The translations under genes and the position numbers were made by a program. From Candidatus Altimarinota bacterium (GTDB lineage Bacteria; Patescibacteriota; Gracilibacteria; BD1-5; UBA6164): DNA of 64,000 nucleotides. Position 1 is the stretch's first letter; every line of letters begins with the position of its first letter. The stretch is taken from the NCBI GenBank assembly GCA_028697205.1, contig JAQVFO010000001.1, positions 71,086-135,085 on the forward strand. Direction: 5' to 3'. Positions 11,343 to 22,682 of the stretch are shown here, piece by piece. The notes under the pieces were generated by a model. That model searched no databases and was not told the origin of the DNA. It was given only the letters and a program-made list of their open reading frames with translations.

Positions 11343-12512
11343 ATGAATAATATAGATAATTTTTTGTGAGTAATTTTGTTTACTGATTTAAAAGATTATA
11401 CTTTAAAGACATCTTTATTAACTCAGAAACAGATGGATGAGATTTTAGATAATCAAGATTTAATTATCAAAAATTCGCTAAAAAAATATGATTGAAATTT
11501 AATAAAAATTATATGAGATTCATATATGATTTATTTTATTGATCCACTAAATTCATTATTGTTTTCAATTAACATTCAGGAACAACTTAAGAAATATAAT
11601 GATGCAAAACTATTAAATTTATTAAAAATTGAGATAAGAATTGCTTTGGATTATTGAATGATACATAGAAAAGAAATTTTTAAATGAAGTGATTATTTTT
11701 GAGAAACAGTAAATATATCAGCAAGATTAATTTGAAAAACAATTGAAAATTCAATTTTTATAACAGAGAGATTTTATAAATCTATTAATAATGAAAAAAT
11801 TGATGCAAGATTTTCTTTTTTATGAGATGCTAATTTTAAATGAATAATTGATAAAATTTGAGTTTACCAAGTTTTATATTTAGAAGATGAAATTAAATTA
11901 TATGATAATTGAAAATACAAAAATTTAGATTTTACATCAATTATTTTAGATGATAAAACAAAAATTAGAATAAAAAACATTGATGAAATAATTTTGAAAG
12001 CTTCATCAGTAAATGCTATATTATGATCTCAACCTATACCATTTATTGAAATGTATTCATCAGTAATTATATATATTTATATGCTTAAGCAAATAGCATA
12101 TGAATACAACATTAAATTATCAAATAATGAAATTAAGGAAATAATAATTGTACTTTTTTCTTCGTTATGAACTTCATTGTTTGTTTGAGAATCAGTTAAT
12201 ATTATTAGTAAAATATGATTAGTATGATTTTGAGGGTTTTTAATTATTCCATTAAATTTTTGAACAGCATATGGTGTATGAAAAGTTATAAATAGATATT
12301 TTTATAATAAAACAAAGGATATTAATCTTTCAAATTCTGAGATAAAAGATTTATTTTTGTCATGAAAAGATGTATGAATTAAATATGCAAAACAAAATAA
12401 AAAACAAGTTATTGAAACTTGAAAAAATTTTAAGGATGATTTTATTAATAAAACAAACAAGATGAAAAAAGAAATTGATAATATAATAAATGAATTAAAA
12501 AATTTTTTATAA
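11343..12512 (+). CDS. Class III nucleotide cyclase fused to a DUF697-like membrane-associated domain
   Basis: In this 389-residue protein residues 8-180 form a class III adenylate/guanylate cyclase catalytic domain. FTDLKDYT and DGNLIKIIGDSYMIYF supply the two metal-binding Asp positions, and FGETVNISARL supplies the transition-state Asn and Arg, so the site looks intact. Residues 240-340 (PIPFIEMYSSVI..YG, GLVGFGGFLIIPLNFGTAYG) resemble DUF697, a domain usually attached to GTPases and membranes. The C-terminus is a charged helix. I cannot tell cAMP from cGMP. It sits between gpmI and eno with short gaps, suggesting one operon. No cyclic-nucleotide receptor domain was recognised in the window. 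Confidence 0.78.
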
Positions 12513-12579
12513 AAAATAAAATTTTACAAAATTTAGTTTTAAATATAATACAAAAGTTTTTATTCCTTAACTTAAATTT

Positions 12580-13812
<1,233 letters not shown>

Positions 13813-13825
13813 TTTATAAATAAAA

Positions 13826-13860
13826 TAAAAAAATCACCTAAAAATTTAGGTGATTTTTTT
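13826..13860. terminator. Bidirectional terminator after eno
   Basis: AAAAAATCACCTAAAAATTTAGGTGATTTTTT: a perfect stem with A-tract and T-tract, between the convergent eno and the small coiled-coil gene. Confidence 0.85.
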
Positions 13861-13863
13861 ATT

Positions 13864-14292
13864 TTATTTATTTCTTCCTCAACTTTTTCTAGTTGTACTT
13901 CTTTGTCATCTTCTTGAATCATTTCATTTATAAGAAGAACTGCTTCTGTGTTCGCTTGAATGTGTATCATCTGATTTCCTATAAATATCATCTTTTCTAG
14001 GGTAACTTGGTCTACTTGAATTAGAATCTCTAGATCAGTAACTTTTTCTTTCTCATCATCCATATCATGTTGACTTATAAGAACTAGATCTATTTTCATA
14101 AGGTTTTCTAAAAGAATCATCTCTTGCTCTTTCAGAACTTACTTCTTTTGATTTATGATCTAATTTTCTTTCAGCTGATTCAATTTTCTTTTCAAGTGAA
14201 ATAACTGTTTGTTCCAAAGAATTAACAGATTTTGTTAATGAATTTATAGATTTAACTAGAGATTCAATTTTTTCTTCTGAGATTTTTTCCAT
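13864..14292 (-). CDS. Small coiled-coil protein with Ser/Arg/Gly-rich tail
   Basis: 142 residues. Residues 1-55 are a heptad-like coiled coil (EEKIESLVKSINSLTKSVNS.., then SLEKKIESAERKL). Residues 56-142 are disordered and rich in Ser, Arg, Gly, Tyr and Asp. The tail is clearly related to that of the neighbouring DEAD-box helicase: both have IYRKSDD or TYRKSDD, then a Ser/His-rich piece, then RRGQRSTTR or RRGQRPSTR. No enzyme motif is seen. It lies 104 bases downstream of the helicase on the same strand. It may be an oligomeric partner of the helicase in RNA handling, which is inference from the shared tail and the neighbourhood. Confidence 0.75.
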
Positions 14293-14395
14293 ATATAATG
14301 AATTTAAATATTAAAATAATAATATTACAATAATAAAAAATGTTTTTATTTATAATTGATTTCTGGACAACGCATTGAATGACGAAAAGCAAATA

Positions 14396-15880
14396 TTATC
14401 TACCTCTATTTCATCTAAAACCACTATGACCACTTCTAGAATTATCTCATCTATCAGAGTTATTTCTAGTACTTGGTCTTTGTCATCTTCTTTCATCTCT
14501 TTTTTGAAAATATCCTCATTCTCTATGAGAACTTGAATTATTATCATCAGATTTTCTATATGTACTATCTTTAGATCAAAAACTTCTTCATTCATCTCTA
14601 TTTCATCCTCTTGATCAACCAAATCTTCATCCTGAACTTCTTCATCATCCTCCAAATCCTCATCTACCTCATCCGCTTCTTCAACCAAAACCTCATCTTC
14701 ATCCTTTTCATCCACTTCTTCAACCAAAACCTCATCTTCATGAACTTGGTTCCTCTTTTCTTTCTATTTCAACTCATTCATTATTTACTTGTTTGATTTT
14801 GATTTTATTAGTTCTTTCTATGTTTTTTAATGCATATTTTTCACTACCTGATACAAAAGTGATAGCTTTACCACTAGCTCCAGCTCTACCAGTTCTACCA
14901 ATTCTATGTATATAACTTTCAGGATCAGTAGGAACGTCAAAGTTAACTACTAACTCAATATTTTTCATATTTAATCATCTTGCAGCAACATCAGTTACAA
15001 CAAATATGCTTGAATATCAATCTTGAAAATCTTTTAATGCTTTAAATCTTTCTCTTTGTCTCATATCACCATTTAAATATGAAGCTTTAAATCAATCTTT
15101 ATTTAATCTTTCAGCTAATATTTCAGTATCTCTTTTTGTTTGCACGAAAACTATAGTTTTTTGAGATTTATGTGTAGCAATAAATTTATTTAATAAATCG
15201 TATTTGTTAATATGTGGTGATTCAACAAATGAGTGGTCTATTTTTTCTGTAGTAATTGCATCTGTTGATTTAATAAAAGTATAGTTAACTCAAAGATGAG
15301 TTTCAATAATTTTTTTAATTTCTGGAGTTATAGTAGCTGAAAATGAAAACACTTGTTTCAAGTTAGTTAATCATTCCCAAATAAATTCTATATCATCAAC
15401 AAATCACATATCAAGCATTCTATCTACTTCATCAAGAACAAAATAATTTATATGTTCAAGTTTTAATACATTTCTCTCAATTAAATCAATTACTCTTCAA
15501 GGAGTTCATATAACTATATCTTGTCATCTTCTGATTAAATCTATTTGTTTATATATAGGGCTTCATCCATATACTGCTAGTGATGAAACTCTATGGTATT
15601 TTGATAATTTAAATATCTCATCTTTAATTTGAGAAACAAGTTCTCTTGTTGGTGCAATTATAAGAGCTTGTGTTCCTCTTTTTTTAAGATCAAGATTTTG
15701 TAATAAAGACAATACAAAAGCTGCTGTTTTACCAGTTCAAGTTTGAGATTGACCAATTACATTTTTTCAATTATTTGATTCAACTATTACATCAGATTGT
15801 ATTTGAGTAGGAGTTGTATATCCAATTTCGTCTAATGCCTTTACAATATCGGCTTTTAGTCATAGTTCGTTAAAATTCAT
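14396..15880 (-). CDS. DEAD-box RNA helicase with Gly/Arg-rich C-terminal tail
   Basis: ATP-dependent RNA unwinding. In the 494-residue protein the Q-motif ([14 protein letters not shown]), Walker A (QTGTGKT), PTREL, GTPGRVIDL, a DEVD variant of motif II ([13 protein letters not shown]), SAT, and [10 protein letters not shown] of motif VI are in order. From about residue 365 the tail is a low-complexity run of RGGFGGRSGG type, then an SR-rich segment shared with the downstream small protein. Most of its glycines are TGA, so this tail is where the recoding is densest. RGG tails bind RNA and drive condensation in other DEAD-box proteins. The helicase family is about 370-450 residues without such a tail. 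Confidence 0.96.
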
Positions 15881-16019
15881 ATTTTAAATATGTTAAAAAT
15901 TATATTTAAAGCTTGAAAATTAATTTTATAAAAGTTAACTAAAGTTTGTATTATATACCTTCATCTTTAGTCTTTTGTTTTAATCTTCTAGCTTATTTGT
16001 GAATTAGTAAAGTTTATCT

Positions 16020-16320
16020 TAAAAGTAACATAAAAATAAACCTTTTAAAAGGGAAGAATTAACTTTTAATTTTTATGAGAATAAGGAATATCTGAAAAAT
16101 ATAATCTTCGGACTCCTGTTAGCATTTGCTTACGACCCGTTGATTTATAAATAAAACTTTATTTATACTAAAACAACTTTTAAGGGATTTTTTCAATAGC
16201 TTATACTGAAAATAGTGAGAAGGTGGATCTTAAAATTTGTTCCTTTTGAATTTAGATTTTCCTTAAAAAAGCGATTTTTCAAACTTTTCTAATTTCGGCG
16301 AGATTATACAAGATAATTTT
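16020..16320. ncRNA. Possible structured RNA in a 511-base gene-free region
   Basis: No open frame spans 15881-16391. Within it 16100-16140 (TCTTCGGACTCCTGTT.. and ..TTACGACCCGTTGA) and 16290-16312 (TTTCGGCGAGATTATA) are much richer in GC than normal spacers here. There are hairpins at 16038-16056 (CCTTTTAAAAGG) and 16137-16180 (GTTG..TATAAATAAA / TTTATTTATA..CAAC). The length would suit RNase P RNA or tmRNA, but I cannot find the conserved RNase P P4 strands or a tmRNA acceptor/T-arm. The strand is unknown. The rest of 15881-16391 is plain AT-rich spacer with the promoters of the two flanking, divergent genes. Confidence 0.35.
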
Positions 16321-16391
16321 AGTATTGCAAATTTATTTTTATTTATTAAAATAATATTTGAAATATTAAATTTAAAATTTAAATTCCTACA

Positions 16392-16979
16392 ATGATTTCA
16401 AAGATAAATGACATACTAAAAGAAATTGATCAAAGAAAAAAAGATTTAGTAAAAGAATATGAACATCTAAAAAAAACTTATTCATTTTACTTAGAATGAA
16501 GAAAAGTTATTTTTACCAAGAAAACAAAAGAATATAATAAAAAATTTAAGGAAGGACTTGTAAGATATATATTTACTTCTCAAATTAGACATATTATATC
16601 AGCTCCTTTTATATATATGATTGCATTTCCTGTATTTATATTAGATATATTTTTATTTATATATCAACAAACATGTTTTAGACTTTATTGAATACCATTT
16701 GTAAAAAGAAAAGACTATATAATTTATGATAGAAAATATCTTGATTACCTAAATATAATTGAAAAGCTTAATTGTCTTTATTGTTCTCGGGTTAATTGAT
16801 TATTTTCTTTTGCTGTTGAAATAGCTTGAAGAACTGAAAGATATTGGTGTCCTATAAAAGCATCTAGAAGATTAAAAGCAACTCACAATTGGCAAAAATA
16901 TTTTGCTGATTATTGAGATCCAGAGTGATTTAAAGAATGTTTTAATAAGAATGAAATTTTTTATAAGGAACTAGATTAA
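16392..16979 (+). CDS. Conserved hypothetical membrane-associated protein
   Basis: 195 residues. A charged coiled N-terminus (KEIDQRKKDLVKEYEHLKK) is followed by a long hydrophobic hairpin around residues 70-105 (SAPFIYMIAFPVFILDIFLF). A conserved-looking C-terminal region follows: YDRKYLDYLNIIEKLNCLYCS.., ..GLFSFAVEIAGRTERYWCPIK. A CxxC and a further Cys could bind metal. I recall similar hypothetical proteins in other bacteria but know no function. The gene is alone on the plus strand with the next gene 85 bases on. Confidence 0.75.
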
Positions 16980-17064
16980 AATATTAAATTTTTATAGAAA
17001 ATATGCTTGACAAATATTTTTTAATACTTATATTAATTTAATATTAAATTTTAACTATTAAATT

Positions 17065-17559
17065 GTGAATAATATTGATTTTTCTTCTGATAAATTGTGT
17101 TTTCATGTGATTGATTGTATAGACCCTTTAGATGACTCTTCAGAAATTCTTAATAGATTAAAAAGTATACTTGAAAAATGATTGTTAACAGCTAATGAAC
17201 AATGAAGACAAAAAAATTGATTTGAAGTAACATCTGCATCAAGAACTGATGTTTTTTCAACAAAATTTAAATCAAGTATGTGAGAAAAACCAAAAGAATA
17301 TTTACAAAATATAGTTAAAAGTGTATGAACAACAGTTTGATTATTGCTTGAAGCAGAACATGATGAATATTGAAAATATCCTTACAGTTTAATAAAAGAA
17401 TGAATAAAACCTGAGATTAAAGCTATTGTTGTTGATGAAAGCTCTCCATTATTTTTTGATTTATATAATGAATTATTAAATATTTCATCTTCATATTGAG
17501 TTTTACTTTTAAATTCTTTACTAAATCAATTAGAAAAACCTGTTTGTATTATTGCATAA
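17065..17559 (+). CDS. Hypothetical protein ending in CIIA
   Basis: 164 residues from a GTG start. ATG is absent upstream in frame. Soluble alpha/beta-looking sequence without recognisable motifs: FHVIDCIDPLDDSSEI, a Ser/Arg-rich SASRTDVFSTKF, an acidic LLLEAEHDEYG and a hydrophobic C-terminal helix. The last residues are PVCIIA. The convergent neighbour ends in LCIIA, because both 3' ends lie inside one palindrome. I do not recognise a family. Confidence 0.65.
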
Positions 17560-17602
17560 AAAAAACTAGATTAATCTAGTTTTTTTTTATGCAATAATAC
17601 AA
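17543..17602. repeat. Perfect 60-bp palindrome joining two convergent genes
   Basis: Arms of 30 bases (17543-17572 and 17573-17602) are exact reverse complements with no loop. The centre (AAAAAAACTAGATT / complement) is a normal bidirectional terminator. The outer parts encode the last five codons (xCIIA-stop) of both genes. Confidence 0.95.
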
Positions 17603-18000
17603 AGTACTTCTTCTTTTTTATTTTCAACTTTTTTAGCATAATCAGGTCATAAAATTTCTCTTACTTTTGTCATAAAATTTTTTATATCTTCTTCTTCAAG
17701 TTTATATTTTTCTTCAAACTTTTTATCTTTAATTAATTTTTTATAAGCACTTATTGCACTTTTTCTTATTTTAGCTTTTACTTTGTATCAAGGTCCTCTA
17801 AAATTTATAGGATTTATTTCATTTATTAATACTAAAAATATAGAATTTAATACTTTATCTATTTCTTTATTTAAGTTTTCAAAATCTAATTCTATTCACT
17901 TTATATCTCATCCAATTTCTCATAGATCTTTATTAATTCACTTAACTTCATCACTCATAAATTCAGTTATAGCTGTTTCCCAAGGATTTAATACTGTCAT
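17587..18000 (-). CDS. Hypothetical small helical protein ending in CIIA
   Basis: 137 residues, mostly charged helix. The N-terminal MTVLNPWETAITEFMSDEVKG is amphipathic. A central FRGPGYKVKAKIRKSAISAY is basic. The C-terminus ends EEVLCIIA, with the only Cys at position -4. No domain recognised. Convergent with the preceding hypothetical gene. The two proteins are otherwise dissimilar. Confidence 0.65.
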
Positions 18001-18060
18001 AAAATATATTTAAGAATAAAATTTATTTTTAGAGTATATATAATTTGTTAAAAGTCAAAT

Positions 18061-18927
18061 TTATTTTATATTAAATATATCTAAACTATTTTTAAATACT
18101 TGATTTTCTATTTTTTCTTTGCTTTCAGTTCTTAAATTACATAACTTCTCAAATACATACTCAACATAATTTGGATAATTTTCTTGTCATCTAAAAGGAG
18201 TTGGAGTAAGGTAGGGTGAATCTGTTTCTATAAGTATATTTTTTAATGGAATTTTTGTGACAGTTTCTTGAATATTTTTTGCACTATTAAATGTAAGAAT
18301 TCAGCTAAAACTTATCATGCAATTTGGCGCAAAATCAAGACATGTAAGAGCAAATTCTAAATCTTCAGAAAAACAATGCAAAATAAAATTTTTAAAATTT
18401 ATTTCTTTCAGTATTTCAATTATATCATTTTTAGCTTCTCTGTTATGGATAATTAGAGGTAATTTAAGCTTTTTTGCTAATTGAATTTGTGCTATAAAAA
18501 AATCTTTTTGAAGTTGTTTTTTTTGTTCTTCACTATTAACTGTATTTTTATTTAAAACATTATTTTGACACTCTGATAGATCTTTTGATACATTACATTG
18601 TTTATTATTTTCGAATTCTTTTTTTAGCCGATAATAATCAAGTCAGCATTCTCAAATTGCTACTACCTTATTATTTTTAGCTAATTTCTCAAGCATATTT
18701 ATTGTCTCATCTAAATTAGGATATTTTCATATATCACAAGGATGAACTCACACAGATGCATATGCAAAGTTATATTTTCAAGCAACTTCTATATTATGTT
18801 TGCTTGATTCTAAATCAACTCAAACATTTGTTATAAATAGATTATTTTGATTTTGTATATTTAACAAAATTTCTTCTTCACTTTTTTGTTTACAAAGGTA
18901 TGTATGGCAATGGGTATCGAATAACAT
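18061..18927 (-). CDS. TatD-family metal-dependent hydrolase
   Basis: 288 residues with the TatD DNase layout: DTHCHTYL metal ligands at the N-terminus, GVHPCDIG, AIGECGLDYY, LPLIIHNREA, FILHCFSEDL and ETDSPYLTPTPFRG near the C-terminus. TatD proteins are 3'-5' exonucleases and DNA-repair or quality-control hydrolases. A lysine-rich insertion at about residues 105-150 after LDYY is longer than usual. The gene lies 60 bases from its minus-strand neighbour. Confident as to family, less so as to substrate. Confidence 0.93.
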
Positions 18928-18995
18928 TTAAGAAATTTTAAATTATAAATGTTAAATAAATAAATAAATTTTAAAAAATTTACAATTTAAAATTC

Positions 18996-19517
18996 TTAGA
19001 ACTCTACTCCAGAACTTGAAAGTAAATAAACTTGGTTGTTTAAGTCAGTAAAATTAGCATTTATAATATTTAAATTCTCTAATTTTTCTTCTTTTTTTGA
19101 AGTTAAGATACTAAGTATATTTTCTCATTTTTTTATGTCCTGTGGATTTAAAAAATTTATCACCAATGTATTTAATCAATCCTCATTTGCTTGATTTATA
19201 AGATTTCATCAGATTTGTGAACTTATGTTTTCAATTAATACATTAGCTGGATTATAAGTTATAGACAATGAAAGGCTTTTTACTTGATTCATATCTTTAC
19301 TTGAAAGTAAATTTATATTTGTATTATTTTTTTGTAAATATAAATCTCATACCTTAGAATTTTCTCAAGAGTTTATTACGCTTACTTGAATTTTTTGTCA
19401 TAGTGATGTATCTTGAACCATAAAATTTAATCCAAAAGCTAAAACTAGACTCATAGCTATCAATCAAGTATTTTTAATTAAATTATGTTTTTTGTATTTT
19501 GAAAAAATATCTGTCAT
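18996..19517 (-). CDS. Single-pass membrane protein with extracytoplasmic beta domain
   Basis: 173 residues. A short basic cytoplasmic N-terminus (MTDIFSKYKKHNLIKN) precedes one transmembrane helix (GLIAMSLVLAFGLNFMV). About 135 residues of alternating polar/hydrophobic beta-rich sequence follow (SVINSGENSKVGDLYL, SLSITYNPANVLIENI). The spacing resembles cohesin-like or Ig-like modules, but I cannot assign it. Divergent from the small gene at 19654. Confidence 0.65.
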
Positions 19518-19653
19518 AGATTTGTAATAAATATTAAACTATCTCAAATTTTAACAATAATTTACAAAAAGTAAAATTTTTATTATTTTAACTTGACTAT
19601 TGATAATTAATCTTTAAATTATACTTACCACCTTTAAATAAAGGAGAATAAAA

Positions 19654-19797
19654 GTGGAGTGTTATAATCATTTTATCACTTTTTTGAAAAGTGATGATTT
19701 CTATCAAGGTTTTCAAATTCTGATTCTGTTGGTAGTAATTGCAGGCTTTGCTGCGTATTACCAAACAAAATCAGATAAACAGGAGGATTTTGAATGA
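19654..19797 (+). CDS. GC-richer miniature membrane protein, apparent TGA stop
   Basis: A GTG start lies seven bases after AAAGGAG, a clear Shine-Dalgarno sequence that most genes here lack. The 47-residue product has one membrane helix (ILILLVVIAGFAAYY) with an acidic N-terminus and a DKQEDFE tail. Codons include GGC, GCG and CTG, rare around it, and its two glycines are GGN, not TGA. Read by the standard code it stops at TGA 19795-19797, directly before a strong hairpin. Read with UGA as Gly it would run through that hairpin to 19929 and overlap uvrC by about 100 bases, giving 91 residues. The first reading looks more natural, but conflicts with the rest of the genome. Confidence 0.5.
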   Translation: MECYNHFITFLKSDDFYQGFQILILLVVIAGFAAYYQTKSDKQEDFE

Positions 19798-19822
19798 AAA
19801 AGCAGGCGAGGGAAACCTCGCC
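19798..19822 (-). terminator. uvrC terminator hairpin
   Basis: GGCGAGG and CCTCGCC around a GAAA loop (TTTC on the minus strand) at 19805-19822, followed on the minus strand by TGCTTTTTC. It begins five bases after the uvrC stop. Confidence 0.75.
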
Positions 19823-19826
19823 AAAA

Positions 19827-21653
19827 CTATATTATTCCATGATTTTCAAGAGCTTCTATCTGATTTATTGATAGGAGTTTTTTTAATTCTTCTTTTGAAA
19901 CTCATTTTAGATTTTCTATATTTCCATAAGTTTTTATAAGCTTAGTTCTAGTTTTTGGTCAGATTCAAGGAATTTCTTCAAGTATATTTTTTTTCATTGA
20001 TTTAATTCTTTTATCTCTATTAAAAGTTATAGCAAATCTATGTGCTTCATCTCTTATTTTTTGAATAAGTCTTAATTCTTGACTATCTTTCTCAAGTACT
20101 ATAGGCTCTTTAATTCAAGGTAAAAATAATTCTTCTTCTCTTTTAGCAATAGAAACAAGTTGTAAGTTATATATAAGGTTATAATTACTGTCATGTATTT
20201 CATAATTTCTATTTTCGTTTTTAAACTCTTCAATTATTTTTAATACACTATTTAATTGTCAGATTCAACCATCAATTGTTATCAAATCTGGTAAATTTCA
20301 TTTTTCTATAAGTTCTTTTAATCTTCTTGTCATTATTTCTTTCATGCTTGAAAAATCATCTATTTTTAGATTTTCTAAGGTTTTTATGTTGAATTTTCTG
20401 TATTTACTTGGATTTGTTTTTCAGTTTTCTATTATACTTCTTGATGCAACTGTATGAGTTCAGGAAAGATGACTTATGTCATTACATTCAAAAATTAAAC
20501 TTTTATTTATCTCATTATATCACATAATAGATAACAAATTTTTCATAGTTTGTTTAGTAAATCATTTTGTACTTAAAGAATTTAAATGTTTTTTATAAGC
20601 GTATTCATAAATATTTTTGTAAACAAATTTTATAATTTCAAGTTTTGGTCAAACTTTTGGAGTTTCTGACTTTAATGAAGTACTATTTTTTAATTCAATT
20701 GGTAGAAGTAAAGTTTGTTTTTCTTCAAAATTTATTTCTCTTTCGATAAAATACTCTAAAATTTCTTCTATGCTTTCTCATAATTTAGCTTCAATTTCAT
20801 AGTTTCTTAAATCAACTATTTTACTATCTCTTATAGATACTAGTCATATGTAGATTTTTTCATATTTTTCCAAATAATTTATTACGTCATAATTTCAAAT
20901 TACATAATCTCTAACTATGCTATTTTCTTCTAAACTTTTTATACTTTCAATATCTTGTTTTATACTTAAAGCTTCTTCAAATTTTAGATCTTTTGCTTTT
21001 TCTAACATTTTATTTTGTAATGTTGAAATTACTTGTTTAAAATCTCAGTTTAAAAAGTTTTTGATATTTTCTATTCATTTTTTATAGTTTTCTATACTTT
21101 CTTTAGTAAGTAGACAAGGTCAACTACATCTTTTTGTATAATAATCTATACATGGAATTTTTGTTCAAGCTACAGATTTTATTTTTAGTTCATTATCTAA
21201 CAAGTTAAAATCAATATTACAACTTCTATATCAAAAAATTTTTTTTACAACTTTTAATACATTATTTACATGATTTGAGCTTATAAAAGGTCAAAAATAA
21301 ATTCAAAAGTTAGTTTTTATGCGAGTTTTTATGATTTTTGGGATTTCTTCATTTGTAATTTTTATGTAGAGATGATTCTTATCATCTTTCATTAATATGT
21401 TGTATTTTGGTTTATGTTTTTTGATTAAAGTAGTTTCTAAAATCAAACTTTCTTTTTCATTATTTACAACAATAGTTTCTATTTTATCTATTTCAGAAAC
21501 CATTTTTTTCTTTGCAAAATTTAGTTTAGACTTTCAATTGAAGTAAGAATTAACACGTGAAAAAAGATTTACACTTTTTCAAATATAAATTATTTTTCAA
21601 TCTTTATTAAAAAATTGATAAATTCAAGGAGATTTAGGGATGGATTTTAACAT
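19827..21653 (-). CDS. uvrC: Excinuclease ABC subunit C
   Basis: Makes the two incisions in nucleotide excision repair with UvrA/UvrB. The 608 residues match the family. The N-terminal GIY-YIG nuclease ([22 protein letters not shown]) is followed by a UvrB-binding helix pair ([16 protein letters not shown]). The RNase-H-like C-terminal nuclease contains [27 protein letters not shown] and [10 protein letters not shown] helix-hairpin-helix ends the protein ([20 protein letters not shown]). It is the last gene of a minus-strand run with the PH-like, MazG-like and exonuclease III genes, which suggests a repair/nucleotide-sanitation operon. Confidence 0.97.
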
Positions 21654-21662
21654 AAAAATTTT

Positions 21663-22334
21663 TTATCTCAAATCAATAGTTCATTTTTTTTCTTTTGCTT
21701 TTTCTTCTATAGATTTTTTTTCTTCATCTTTTTTCTTTATTCAAGTAGAAGTTTCAAGATATTGATTAACCACTCAAGTTAGAGCTTCCATTATAAGTTC
21801 AAATTTATCTTTTTCTTCTTTTTCTGGTTCTTCCTTTTTTTCTTCTCTTATTTTTTCTATTTCATCAAGTGCTTCAAATGGTATTTTTGCCTCTTTAAGT
21901 ATAAAAAATTCTTCTCATATTTTATGAATTGTTAAAGTTCATTTTCAGAGAATAGAATCAATTATTCAATCTTGATCTACTTCAATTCATTCAATATTTT
22001 CAAAACTTACAGAATTAACTTTTATGTGAAATAAGGCCCATTTTAAGTCGATTACACTTGATTCTGTAATTATCCATGCATCATTGTACCAGTTAAATAT
22101 ATCATAAATAATTCTTATATATATGATAATTAAATAAATTTCAAAAAAATAAAAAGGTATTTTATATTGAAATGTAGGGGAAAGGTAATATAAAAATGTT
22201 GGAACAAAAACAAATAATCAAAACATTACAATTAACCTGTTTAGGATAACTATCATATGTTCATGAACTATATATTTTACTTCACTTCATTCAGGAATAA
22301 ATTTAGAAAAAAATAGTTTTTCGTATTTGTTCAT
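21663..22334 (-). CDS. Membrane protein with PH-like (bPH2) domain
   Basis: 223 residues. Two hydrophobic helices (residues 28-48 and 60-80) are followed by WYNDAWIITESSVIDLKWALFH and a beta-rich stretch, which matches bacterial PH-like proteins of the YdbS/YdbT type. The C-terminus is a highly charged Lys/Glu tail. The function of such proteins is poorly known; membrane binding or stress roles are suggested. It is nine bases upstream of uvrC and probably in one transcript. Confidence 0.7.
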
Positions 22335-22365
22335 TAGGTCTTTATTAAAATATAGTGTTTATGTA

Positions 22366-22668
22366 TTATTTTTTAATCCATTTTTTACTTAAAGCTTCTT
22401 CTAAATCAATTCAAAACACATGTGCGTTAACTATTGCCATTCATACAACATCAGCTAATTCTTTAGCAACTTCTTCTTTTGATTCATTTTCAGGTAAAAA
22501 TTTTTCAGGTCTACTTTTTTTTCTATGAATTAGTACTGCTTGTGAATATTCTCATAGTTCTTCATAAAGTTTTAGTAATGAAAAATCTTGGTCAATTACT
22601 ACATTGTACTTTTTTCAATAATTAATAGCATTTGCAACTACTTTTTCTTGTAATTCTTTAAAATCCAT
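22366..22668 (-). CDS. MazG-like nucleotide pyrophosphohydrolase
   Basis: 100 residues, all helical, with the all-alpha NTP pyrophosphatase signature. LYEELGEYSQAV gives the ExxxE metal ligands and EVAKELADVVGMAIV the second E..D pair. Such enzymes hydrolyse non-canonical or surplus NTPs to NMP and PPi. Small single-domain size fits MazG-like rather than full MazG. Located between exonuclease III and the PH-like gene on the same strand. Confidence 0.8.
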
Positions 22669-22682
22669 ATTTAATAAATTTG

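Noticed and set aside
14350-14796. Acidic 125-codon minus frame and a plus frame with Leu/Ile repeats
   Set aside because: Both are out-of-frame readings of the Gly/Arg-rich tail of the DEAD-box helicase.
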